64,000 nucleotides of DNA, from assembly GCF_016862895.1 (NCBI RefSeq), contig NZ_BONV01000017.1, positions 151,502-215,501 of the forward strand, read 5' to 3'. Shown piece by piece: positions 57,022 through 64,000 of this stretch. The notes under the pieces were generated by a model, which saw only the letters and a list, made by a program, of their open reading frames with translations, had not been told where the DNA came from and did no database searches. A program made the translations under genes and the position numbers. Positions within the stretch are counted from its first letter, which is position 1. Every line of letters starts with the position of its first letter. This DNA is from Planotetraspora kaengkrachanensis (lineage in GTDB: Bacteria; Actinomycetota; Actinomycetes; Streptosporangiales; Streptosporangiaceae).

Positions 57022-58200
57022 TTGAGCCTCGTGTCCGCTTTGCCGTTTCTCGCCCCGGCGCACAGCCGGTTGCGTTCCCTCCCCCCGCTGGGGGTGGACG
57101 CGGCGCTCGCCGTACTGGTGCTGGTCGTGCAGATGTGGCCGCTCCTGTCCCGGTCGAATCCCTCCGGCGGACCATGGGACCGGTGGGGCTACGTGGTGGT
57201 GGTCGCCTCCGCCGTACCGATCGTCTGGAGACGCCGGGCGCCGGTGACCGCGCTGCTCGCCAGCGTCATCGCGACCTCCCTCTACGACCTGGCGGACCAG
57301 GTCGCCGCACAACCGATCTGGTACGGCGGTCTCATCGCGCTCTACACCGTCGCGGCCTACTCGCCACCAGTGCGCCGCGTGGTCGTCCTGGTCGTCACCA
57401 CTGGCGGCGGCCTGCTTCTGGTCGGCTCCTCGGACACCGCGCTGCGCGGCATCGTGCTGTTCGTCGCCGCGTACGCCGTCGGCCGCGCCTCCGCCGCCTC
57501 CCGCGCGTACGCCGCGGCGCTGGAGGAGCGAGCCGTCCAACTGGAACACGAACGCCGGGCCGAGGCCGAGCGGTCGGCCGAGCGCGAGCGGGCCCGGATC
57601 GCCCGGGACATGCACGACATCCTCGCCCACGCGGTCAGCCTCATGGTGGTGCAGGCCGAGGCGGGCCCCGTCGTGGTCAGGAACGATCCCGCCCGCGCGG
57701 AGGCTGCGTTCGACGCGATCGCCGCAGCGGGCAGGGACGCCATGGTCCAGCTCCGCCGCATGCTGAGCGCGCTCAAGGAGGACACGGGCCCGCGAGCACC
57801 GCAGCCGACCCTCGACGACCTCGCCGGGCTGTCCGACCAGGTCGCAGGCACCGGGCTCGACGTGGTCTTCTCCTCGTCCGGTGAGCCGAGGCCGTTGCTC
57901 CCCGACATCGAGGTGGCCGCCTACCGGGTGGCGCAGGAAGCCCTCACGAACATCGTCAAGCACGCCGGCGCCACCCGCGCCGACATCCGGCTCATCTGGC
58001 AGGACGACACACTCATGATCAGCATTACCGACGACGGCCGGGGTTCGGACACGTCCTTCCCCTCCGGCGGGAACGGCCTGATCGGCATCCAGGAGCGCGC
58101 GAGCGCCCTGGGCGGCTCGGCGACCGTGGGTCCCCGCTCCGACGGGCCGGGCTTCCAGGTGCTCGTACGGCTCCCGCTCGCGGAATCGGTGCCGGCATGA
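57022..58200 (+). CDS. Sensor histidine kinase (NarL-type partner, DesK-like)
   Basis: A 392-residue sensor. Four or five N-terminal TM helices (to about residue 145) and a coiled coil (about 155-185, EERAVQLEHERRAEAERSAE) lead to the HisKA_3 box with the phosphoacceptor His in ERARIARDMHDILAHAVSLM. The HATPase domain has AYRVAQEALTNIVKHAGATR (N box), TDDGRG and GNGLIGIQERASALGG. TTG at 57022 is chosen because GAGGGGGAAAA precedes it; the longer upstream frame would run through the preceding terminator. The stop overlaps the response regulator start (ATGA). Confidence 0.9.
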   Translation: MSLVSALPFLAPAHSRLRSLPPLGVDAALAVLVLVVQMWPLLSRSNPSGGPWDRWGYVVVVASAVPIVWRRRAPVTALLASVIATSLYDLADQVAAQPIWYGGLIALYTVAAYSPPVRRVVVLVVTTGGGLLLVGSSDTALRGIVLFVAAYAVGRASAASRAYAAALEERAVQLEHERRAEAERSAERERARIARDMHDILAHAVSLMVVQAEAGPVVVRNDPARAEAAFDAIAAAGRDAMVQLRRMLSALKEDTGPRAPQPTLDDLAGLSDQVAGTGLDVVFSSSGEPRPLLPDIEVAAYRVAQEALTNIVKHAGATRADIRLIWQDDTLMISITDDGRGSDTSFPSGGNGLIGIQERASALGGSATVGPRSDGPGFQVLVRLPLAESVPA

Positions 58201-58859
58201 CCGTGAGGGTGGTGGTCGCCGACGACCAGGAGCTGGTGCGCGCCGGGTTCAGCATGATCCTCGACGCCCAGGCCGACATCGAGGTGGTCGCCGAGGCGGG
58301 CGACGGGGCCGAGGCCGTCGCCGCGGTCCGCGAACACCGGCCTGACGTGCTGCTCCTCGACATCCGCATGCCCACGATGGACGGAATCGAGGCCGCCGGC
58401 ATCGTGTCCGCGGAGACCGACTGCCGAGTGGTCATGTTGACGACCTTCGACCTGGACGACTACGTCTACGACGCCTTGCGTGCGGGCGCGAGCGGGTTCC
58501 TGCTCAAGGACGTACGTCGTGACGATCTCGTCCACGCGGTGCGGGTGGTGGCGGCGGGAGACTCACTCCTCGCCCCGTCGGTCACCAGAAAGCTGATCGC
58601 CGAGTTCACCTCCAGGACCGTCGCCCGCCCCTTCGCACCGTCCACGGAACGGCTCGCCGTACTGACGGCGCGCGAGCAGGAGACACTCCGGATGATCGCG
58701 CGCGGCCTGTCCAACGCGGAGATCGCCGTCGAGATGGTGCTCAGCGAGCACACGGTCAAGACGCACGTCAGCAACGTCCTCACCAAGCTCGGGCTGCGCG
58801 ATCGGGTGCAGGCGGTGATCGCGGCCTACGAGACCGGCCTCACTGTCCCCGGCGGGTAG
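58197..58859 (+). CDS. Response regulator, NarL/FixJ family
   Basis: A 220-residue regulator. The receiver domain (about 1-120) has acidic VVADDQELVRAGF, phosphoacceptor Asp in VLLLDIRMPTMDGIEA, Thr in MLTTFDLDDYVYDALRAGAS and Lys in GFLLKDV. The C-terminal LuxR helix-turn-helix is LTAREQETLRMIARGLSNAE, followed by IAVEMVLSEHTVKTHVSNVL. It is translationally coupled to the sensor kinase, its obvious partner. The signal and regulon are unknown; the membrane protein upstream or the secreted protein downstream are candidates. Confidence 0.94.
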   Translation: MTVRVVVADDQELVRAGFSMILDAQADIEVVAEAGDGAEAVAAVREHRPDVLLLDIRMPTMDGIEAAGIVSAETDCRVVMLTTFDLDDYVYDALRAGASGFLLKDVRRDDLVHAVRVVAAGDSLLAPSVTRKLIAEFTSRTVARPFAPSTERLAVLTAREQETLRMIARGLSNAEIAVEMVLSEHTVKTHVSNVLTKLGLRDRVQAVIAAYETGLTVPGG

Positions 58860-59073
58860 CCCCGGAGGAACAGGAGGCGATTGTTCTTTTTCGTCCGGAA
58901 TTCTCACATTCTTAATGGCTCTAATACCTGGTTGCCGAAATGACGGTCTCGACGGGTAATCTCTAGATCGTTCTGGCGCGTCCAACCGCACGGACCCGAT
59001 GAGCGTGCCCCTGACCCGGTGGAACCCTCGCGTCCGCATCGCCCTTTCACCCCTTCATGGAGATCAAAAGTCA

Positions 59074-60462
59074 GTGAGAAGCACCACCCCCCTCTCCGCG
59101 GTGCTGACGGCGGCGCTGTCCGCCTCCATACTGGTCGCGCCTTCAGCGGCCCTCGCCTCCGACGCGTCGACGACGGCCGTCCCCGCGCCGGCCTCGGCAC
59201 GGGCGACCGGCGTCGTCTACAGCCGGACGATCCGAGCCGTCGATCAGAAGGTCACTCCGTCCAAGCTCGACTTCCTGCACCCGCGGGTGACCGCGACCGG
59301 CAGGCTCCTCCGGACCGACCCCACCACCGGAATCGAGGGGCCGCACCAGTCAGCGGGCGTTTGGCTGTGGATCGACGGCTCCATGGCGGGATACACGACC
59401 ACCGAGGCCGACGGGAGTTACCGGCTCACCGCGATGCCGCTCAATCCGGGTAAGCCCATGACCATCAGCGTCAAGGCGTACGACCCCGACGTGGCGAGCG
59501 GGAATTTCGTCACCTTCAATTCGGTCACCGTGCCCTCCACGGTCAACAAGACCCGGATCAGGTTGGACAAGCCGACCCAGCGGTTCAACTACGGGACGAA
59601 GCTCACGATTCGCGGGGTGGTCGAATTCCTCGACGGTGCGACCTGGAAGCCCGCCCCCGGCGTCTCCGTGGAGTACGACTTCCACACGAAGAGCAAGTCG
59701 CGCTCAGACGGCCGTTTCAGCGTCACCCTCCCCAACCTCATCAGCGACGACGGACCCTGGACCGTAGAGACCACCTCGTACGCGACCATGGACTACGAGC
59801 CGAGTCCCTTCCTCGCCCCGGCCAAGGCGACGGTCAAAGTCGACGTCGTCAACAAGGTGTTTCTCTGCCTGTGCTACAGCAGGCTCAACAGATTCTCCCA
59901 ATTGGAGATCGAGGGCAGCTTTTCCACCAGCGGCATCAAGCAGCCGCCGAGCCGCAAGGTCTATCTCCAGCAGTCGAGCAACGGCAAGACCGGCTGGAAG
60001 ACCGTCGGCTCGATCACGCCCAGTAAAATGGGCGGCTTTCTGCCGAAAGTGCCGGTCCCTCATCCCAAGGGCTACTGGCGGCTGTATTTCCCCGCCCAGA
60101 CCGACTTCCTGGCGGCCTACAGCAGAGTCGTCCACCATTCCCGCGTCGAGACCCGGATCACCGGCTTCAACGCCTCACCGGAGCCGGTTCGCAAGGGCCG
60201 CGCCATCACCGTGAAGGGCACGCTGCAGAAGCTTTCCGGCAGCAGGTTCGTCCATATGACCAAGCGCCGGGTCGACTTCTACTTCCAGGCCAAGGGGAGC
60301 AAGACCGCCAAGTACATGGGAAACACCGTCATCAATTCCAAGGGCCAGTTCAGCAAGAAGTTCGTTGCGGTGAAGGACGGCAGCTGGAGCGCGACCTGGG
60401 AGACTTTCAGCTCGACGTACGTCAACGCCCACAGCATCAAGGACTACGTCGACGTGCGCTGA
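59074..60462 (+). CDS. Secreted protein with repeated beta-sandwich-like domains, unknown function
   Basis: A 462-residue exported protein. The signal peptide is STTPLSAVLTAALSASILVA followed by a predicted cut after ALA in AALASDAS. The mature part looks like several immunoglobulin- or carboxypeptidase-regulatory-like beta domains (ITGFNASPEPVRKGRAITVK, then GTLQKLSGSRF; YGTKLTIRGVVEFLDGATWK), which occur in surface or secreted actinobacterial proteins. No catalytic motif was found. GTG at 59074 is chosen because it starts a clean signal peptide; GGAG lies 11 bases upstream. Confidence 0.78.
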   Translation: MRSTTPLSAVLTAALSASILVAPSAALASDASTTAVPAPASARATGVVYSRTIRAVDQKVTPSKLDFLHPRVTATGRLLRTDPTTGIEGPHQSAGVWLWIDGSMAGYTTTEADGSYRLTAMPLNPGKPMTISVKAYDPDVASGNFVTFNSVTVPSTVNKTRIRLDKPTQRFNYGTKLTIRGVVEFLDGATWKPAPGVSVEYDFHTKSKSRSDGRFSVTLPNLISDDGPWTVETTSYATMDYEPSPFLAPAKATVKVDVVNKVFLCLCYSRLNRFSQLEIEGSFSTSGIKQPPSRKVYLQQSSNGKTGWKTVGSITPSKMGGFLPKVPVPHPKGYWRLYFPAQTDFLAAYSRVVHHSRVETRITGFNASPEPVRKGRAITVKGTLQKLSGSRFVHMTKRRVDFYFQAKGSKTAKYMGNTVINSKGQFSKKFVAVKDGSWSATWETFSSTYVNAHSIKDYVDVR

Positions 60463-60523
60463 CCCGAGTCGGGAACCGATCACGTCGGGCCGGTGCCGTT
60501 CGGGTGCCGGCCCGGCACCTTCG

Positions 60524-60649
60524 GTCCGCTACGGCGCCCGCAGCCGTTTCATCGCGGAGCTGGGCAGGGGCGGCTGGGAAATGGTGAGCGCCGCGTATCC
60601 CGACCACTCTCCGGTCGTGCTCTGGTTCAAACGGCCGATAGAGAACTGA
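60524..60649 (+). pseudogene. Orphan C-terminal fragment resembling a DUF4177-like protein
   Basis: A 41-codon stretch in one frame reads VRYGARSRFIAELGRGG, then WEMVSAAYPDHSPVVLWF and KRPIEN before TGA. The GGWE-x-V and terminal LWFKR pattern resembles the end of short DUF4177-type proteins. No start codon with a ribosome binding site precedes it, and the frame runs back without a start into the end of the secreted-protein gene in another phase. It is best read as the remnant of a deleted gene. Confidence 0.45.
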
Positions 60650-60661
60650 GGTGTCCACGCC

Positions 60662-61267
60662 TCACCCGGGCGCCCCAGGCCTGGTGACCGCCCGGGCCAG
60701 CCGGGTCGCCACGTCGGCGGTCACCGGGGAGCGGGCGATCAGAATCCGGTACCACATCAGCCCGTAGATCTGGTCGATCGTCATTTCCAGGTCGGTTTCG
60801 GCCGGCAGTTCCCCGCGGTCCAGACCTCGGACAAGGAGGCCGCGGAGTTCGTTTCTCCGGGCGGAGATGAATTCGCGCATTCCGTCGGCGGCCACGGTGT
60901 CCCGCATGGCTTCGGCCATGAGGCCGCGCAGCAGGGGAGCCACCTCGTCCACCGCACGGAAGGTGTCCGCGAGGAAGGCCTCGAGGTCCGTGGTGAGTGC
61001 GCCGGTGTCGGGGACGGTCACCTCTTTCTGAGCGCGCTCGACCGTCGCCTCCAGCAGCACCGCGCCCTTGGACGGCCACCATCGATAGATCGTGTGCTTG
61101 CTGACGCCCGCGGCCTGGGCGATGGCGTCGATCGAGACCGCCATGCCGTCCGGACCGGCGAGCAGTTCCGCGGCGCGGTCCAGCACGGCCTGGCGCACCG
61201 CGGGATTGCGCCGGCGTCCCGTGTGAGGACGGGGCGCGACAGGCTCACGAGCGAGTTCGGGCGACAC
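60662..61267 (-). CDS. TetR/AcrR-family regulator
   Basis: A 201-residue repressor. A short basic tail precedes the helix-turn-helix (AVLDRAAELLAGPDGMAVSI, then DAIAQAAGVSKHTIYRWWPS). The C-terminal domain has AEAMRDTVAADGMREF and LPAETDLEMTIDQIYGLMWY, the TetR_C subgroup with the characteristic P-x-D-x-D region. It is divergent from an SDR gene, with a 54-bp palindrome in the spacer that is its likely operator. GTG at 61267 is used; no other start fits the tail. Confidence 0.9.
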   Translation of the reverse strand: MSPELAREPVAPRPHTGRRRNPAVRQAVLDRAAELLAGPDGMAVSIDAIAQAAGVSKHTIYRWWPSKGAVLLEATVERAQKEVTVPDTGALTTDLEAFLADTFRAVDEVAPLLRGLMAEAMRDTVAADGMREFISARRNELRGLLVRGLDRGELPAETDLEMTIDQIYGLMWYRILIARSPVTADVATRLARAVTRPGAPG

Positions 61268-61283
61268 GTGCCGACCCTACCAT

Positions 61284-61337
61284 TTGACGAAACCATGAGT
61301 TCCGGCAAAGCTTTGACGGAACCTATGGTTTCGTCAA
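61284..61337. promoter_or_regulatory. 54-bp palindrome: double TetR operator
   Basis: Two 27-bp arms match at 24 positions in inverted orientation. Each arm also carries its own dyad: TTGACGGAACC-N3-GGTTTCGTCAA (61313-61337) is near perfect, and TTGACGAAACC-N3-AGTTCCGGCAA (61284-61308) is weaker. Two TetR dimers could therefore bind side by side and repress both divergent genes. It lies 17 bases from the tetR start and 32 from the SDR start. Confidence 0.75.
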
Positions 61338-61368
61338 CTGCTCGAACGTCGCACACACGGGGGATGCG

Positions 61369-62133
61369 ATGGATCTGAATCTGCGCGGCAGACGCGCGCT
61401 CATCACCGGCTCCTCGAAGGGCATCGGCGCCGCGACCGCGGAAGCGCTGGCCGAGGAGGGCTGCGACCTGCACCTCGCGGCCCGCAACGAGTCCGCGCTC
61501 GACGACCTCTCGCGCCGTCTGCGTGCCGCCCATTCCGTCGACGTGTCCGTGCATCCGGTCGACCTGCGGCGGCCGGAGGATCTCGAGCGCCTGGCCGGTG
61601 ACGTGCCGGATCTCGACATCCTGGTCAACAACGCGGGCGACATCCCCGGCGGGTCCCTCGACATCATCGACGGGAAGGCGTGGCGGCACGGCTGGGACCT
61701 CAAGGTCTTCGGCTACGTCGATCTCACGCGCCTCGTCTACGCGCGGATGAAGGCCCGCGGACGCGGGGTGATCATCAATAACATCGGCAACGCCGGAGAG
61801 CGGGTCGACTCCAACTACATCGCCGGCAGTTCCGGCAACGCGGCCCTCATGGCGTTCACCAGGGCCCTGGGCGGGCGCAGCCTGCACGACGGCATCCGCG
61901 TGGTCGGCGTGAACCCCGGACCGGTGGCGACAGAGCGGATCCTCACCCTCCTCGAAAAGCGCTCGGGCGAGAAGAACGCGTACGCCGACCTCATGGCCGG
62001 CTACCCGCTCGGCCGGGCGGCGGACCCGCGCGAGATCGCCGACCTCATCGCCTTCCTCGCCTCCGACCGCTCCGCCTACACCAGCGGAGCCGTCTTCACC
62101 GTCGACGGCGGCATGTCCGCCGCGGGAGCCTGA
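61369..62133 (+). CDS. Short-chain dehydrogenase/reductase
   Basis: A 254-residue SDR: TGSSKGIGAATAEALAEEGC, LDILVNNAGDIPGG and the segment IINNIGNAGERVDSNYIAGS, where the usual active-site Ser is replaced by Gly/Asn and the YxxxK becomes Tyr-Ile-Ala-Gly-Ser. This is the form seen in SDR family members with a shifted active site, such as the 3-oxoacyl-reductase-like group with a Ser-rich loop. The end VFTVDGGMSAAGA is normal. It is controlled, by inference, by the divergent TetR and its palindrome. The reaction is unknown. Confidence 0.84.
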   Translation: MDLNLRGRRALITGSSKGIGAATAEALAEEGCDLHLAARNESALDDLSRRLRAAHSVDVSVHPVDLRRPEDLERLAGDVPDLDILVNNAGDIPGGSLDIIDGKAWRHGWDLKVFGYVDLTRLVYARMKARGRGVIINNIGNAGERVDSNYIAGSSGNAALMAFTRALGGRSLHDGIRVVGVNPGPVATERILTLLEKRSGEKNAYADLMAGYPLGRAADPREIADLIAFLASDRSAYTSGAVFTVDGGMSAAGA

Positions 62134-62174
62134 CCCGCGGCGAATTCGGGCCCCGGGCGCATCCGTGCCGACGA

Positions 62175-63026
62175 TCAGAAGAGGGTCGGCGGCTCGGCCG
62201 GAATGGGCTCGGGCAGAGGGTCGACCTCGGGCAGACGCGCCCGCACCTCGTCATGGAAACGACGGGCGAGCGTCAGCGCGTCGGCGTTGTCGGGCGTGTG
62301 GATGAACACCGTCGGCGAGCGGCCCTCCCGCAGCCATTCTGTGACCGTGCCGACCCAGGGCCGCCATCCTTCGACCGTGTGCTCGGTGGCGTCCCTGCCG
62401 AGATAGCGGACGATCGGGCGGTCGGTGAGCGCGGCCGTCCGGCGTGGCACACGCGGTTTCTTCCCCCACGCGTCACGTTCGGCGTCGCTGGTCGGCGGAC
62501 TCCGGAAGAGGGTGACGGTGTCGAACGGAATCCACTCCGCCCCGACCCCGGCGAGGACCCTTTCGAGAAGTCCTTCGGATCGCCTGTCGTCGAAGAACGC
62601 GCGGTGGCGCACTTCGACGGCGTACCTGTACGTGCGGGGGAGCCGGCGGAGGAATCCCGCCAGCCCGCCGAGATCGGCCGGACCGAACGAGCCCGGCAGT
62701 TGGATCCAGAGCGCGTGGGCCCGCGGCCCGAGCGGCTCGATGGCGTCCAGGAACGTACGCAGTTCCTCGTCCGCGCCGTTCAGCCGCCGCTCATGCGTGA
62801 TCGACCTGGGCAGCTTCACCACGAGACGGAAGTCCGGGGCGGTCTGCCGCGCCCACGACTCCACGGCGCTTCTCGCGGGGATCGCGTAGAACGTCGTGTT
62901 CCCCTCCACCGCGTTGCACCAGGTGGCATAGGCCCGCAGGCGCTCCCCTGGGGGAAGCGGATGGGGCAGCAGACGCCCCTGCCACGGCGCGTGCGTCCAC
63001 ATCGCGCAGCCCACGTGTAATTTCAT
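62175..63026 (-). CDS. DUF72 (YecE-like) protein
   Basis: A 283-residue TIM-barrel-like protein of the DUF72 family: [57 protein letters not shown], a central [15 protein letters not shown], and a C-terminal [23 protein letters not shown]72 proteins have unknown function, and nuclease- or phosphatase-like roles have been suggested. ATG at 63026 begins the domain; no strong ribosome binding site is present. The GNAT gene is divergent. Confidence 0.9.
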   Translation of the reverse strand: MKLHVGCAMWTHAPWQGRLLPHPLPPGERLRAYATWCNAVEGNTTFYAIPARSAVESWARQTAPDFRLVVKLPRSITHERRLNGADEELRTFLDAIEPLGPRAHALWIQLPGSFGPADLGGLAGFLRRLPRTYRYAVEVRHRAFFDDRRSEGLLERVLAGVGAEWIPFDTVTLFRSPPTSDAERDAWGKKPRVPRRTAALTDRPIVRYLGRDATEHTVEGWRPWVGTVTEWLREGRSPTVFIHTPDNADALTLARRFHDEVRARLPEVDPLPEPIPAEPPTLF

Positions 63027-63180
63027 GACCGGTCCAGCGGAGCAGGAAGAGGCACGCGGACACCGTAGCGTCGCCGGGATCACCGATATCCGCCGACGTC
63101 GCTCTCCAAAATGGATCGCGCGGGCGGCCGCCCTGCGGGTTTCATGGCGCCGTGCCCATTTCGTGTGGAAGGCGGGGCGG

Positions 63181-63810
63181 ATGAGTTTCAAGCTGGAGGC
63201 GCCGGTCCTGGAAGGTGCGCTCGTGCGCCTGGAGCCCCTGGACCATCGTCATGCGCCGGACCTGGCCGTGGCGGCGGAGGAGGATCGACAGTCGTACGGG
63301 TTCACCTGGGTGCCCAGGGCCGATGAGGTCGCCCAGTACATAGACGCGCAACTCGCCCGTGCCGCGACGGGACGGCTCGCCCCGTACGCGCAGGTGGCCA
63401 AGTCGACGGGGCGCGCGGTCGGGGCCACGTCCTACTGGGATCCGCGGATGTGGCCGGCGGAGGACCGCCTGTGCGCCGTCGAGGTCGGGTTCACATGGCT
63501 GGCCACGTCGGCTCAGGGCACCGGACTGAACGCCGAAGCCAAGCTGCTGTTGTTCGGCAACGCCTTCGAGAACTGGGACGTGGCACGTGTCGATCTGAAG
63601 ACGGACGCACGCAACCAGCGGTCTCGCGCCGCGATCGAAAAAGCGGGCGCACGGTTCGAAGGGGTGCTGCGGAACTGGTCGCAGTCGTGGGCGCCGGGAG
63701 AGGAGGGCCGGCTCCGCGACAGCGCGGTTTACTCGATCATCGCGACGGAGTGGCCGGACGTTCGGTCACAGCTGGAACAGCGGTTGACCAGGGTGCTGGA
63801 GCGCTCATAA
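63181..63810 (+). CDS. GNAT-family acetyltransferase (RimJ/RimL type)
   Basis: A 209-residue RimJ/RimL-like N-acetyltransferase. [20 protein letters not shown] starts the domain; [20 protein letters not shown] is the acetyl-CoA region with the Q-G-T-G-L turn; [20 protein letters not shown] ends with [10 protein letters not shown], the typical C-terminal strand. It acetylates an unknown amine, possibly a small molecule or protein N-terminus. ATG at 63181 has GGCGGGGCGG upstream. The frame upstream to 63025 lacks domain sequence. Confidence 0.9.
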   Translation: MSFKLEAPVLEGALVRLEPLDHRHAPDLAVAAEEDRQSYGFTWVPRADEVAQYIDAQLARAATGRLAPYAQVAKSTGRAVGATSYWDPRMWPAEDRLCAVEVGFTWLATSAQGTGLNAEAKLLLFGNAFENWDVARVDLKTDARNQRSRAAIEKAGARFEGVLRNWSQSWAPGEEGRLRDSAVYSIIATEWPDVRSQLEQRLTRVLERS

Positions 63811-64000
63811 GCCGGAGCCACGCAGCCCTCTACCGGCCACAATCACGGCTATTCGCTTAAAGTGCTACGCCCTACCCGAATTGGCAATTCACGCCTGGCG
63901 AGAGCCTCCACAATTACTCACAGGTATGACTTGCTCACCATGTGTGCCCGTGGAATGATTCGTATAGACGTTCGAATCTTTTGTTCGGGGGTGGGGTGGG
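63811..64000. other. Non-coding right edge
   Basis: The last 190 bases are AT-richer than the rest and contain no credible gene. TTGCTC (63929-63934) and ATGATT (63955-63960) are 20 bases apart, too far for a normal promoter. The segment is probably the upstream region of a gene beyond the window. Confidence 0.3.

Noticed and set aside
53780..57175. A 1131-codon open frame on the minus strand
   Set aside because: It is the antisense of the class A PBP and the following genes. Its length comes from GC-rich third positions, and the translation has no domains.

Overview
The window looks like chromosomal DNA of a high-GC actinomycete, most likely a member of the Streptosporangiaceae or a close relative (Microbispora, Nonomuraea, Streptosporangium type). 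This is inferred from the very high GC content, the actinobacterial gene order fhaA-fhaB-pstP-rodA-pbpA-pknB-pabA-crgA-rhomboid-ppiA (normally close to oriC), one PknB without an adjacent PknA, and a complete cvnABCD conservon. No phage, plasmid, insertion sequence, CRISPR array or biosynthetic gene cluster was seen.

Layout. 1-9 kb: the end of an EamA permease, a TPP-riboswitch-controlled NCS1 transporter (probably CytX), a rhodanese, an Fpg/Nei-type glycosylase, an LCP cell-wall ligase with a long tryptophan-repeat cytoplasmic tail, two coupled CNNM/CorC-type membrane proteins and an MFS exporter. 9.2-20 kb: tRNA-Leu(CAG) with a terminator, then the cell-wall/division signalling cluster: two FHA proteins, the PP2C phosphatase, the SEDS glycosyltransferase, its partner PBP and the PASTA kinase, read as one overlapping series. 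A 23-codon reading frame with a good ribosome binding site overlaps the pknB start. Convergent pabA, then crgA, a rhomboid protease and a cyclophilin follow. 20-31 kb: a HelD-type RNA polymerase ATPase with a predicted antisense RNA over its leader, a free-standing 35-codon reading frame, alcohol dehydrogenases, an ArsR/CDF metal-efflux pair, an EamA permease and a flavin reductase-like protein.

31-47 kb: small accessory units, often an oxidoreductase next to a TetR or XRE regulator with recognisable inverted-repeat operators, plus the cvn conservon (36.5-40.3 kb). 47-64 kb: a large LuxR-type (LAL) regulator, a MacB/FtsX-like ABC exporter, a class A PBP, a two-component system, a secreted protein of unknown role, a TetR/SDR pair with a 54-bp palindrome, a DUF72 protein and a GNAT acetyltransferase.

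How the genes may work together. FhaA, FhaB, PstP, RodA, PbpA, PknB, CrgA, the LCP protein and the class A PBP are all parts of peptidoglycan or envelope assembly, with PknB/PstP setting phosphorylation and FHA domains reading it. The second half is mostly environmental response: TetR, XRE, ArsR and LuxR regulators next to redox enzymes or transporters. The less expected features are regulatory: the coupled pknB upstream frame, the helD antisense promoter-terminator unit, the 35-codon transcription unit, the mirror-image adh/tetR promoters, and a 12-bp operator shared by two distant TetR loci. All gene functions are assigned from sequence patterns read by eye, without database searches.
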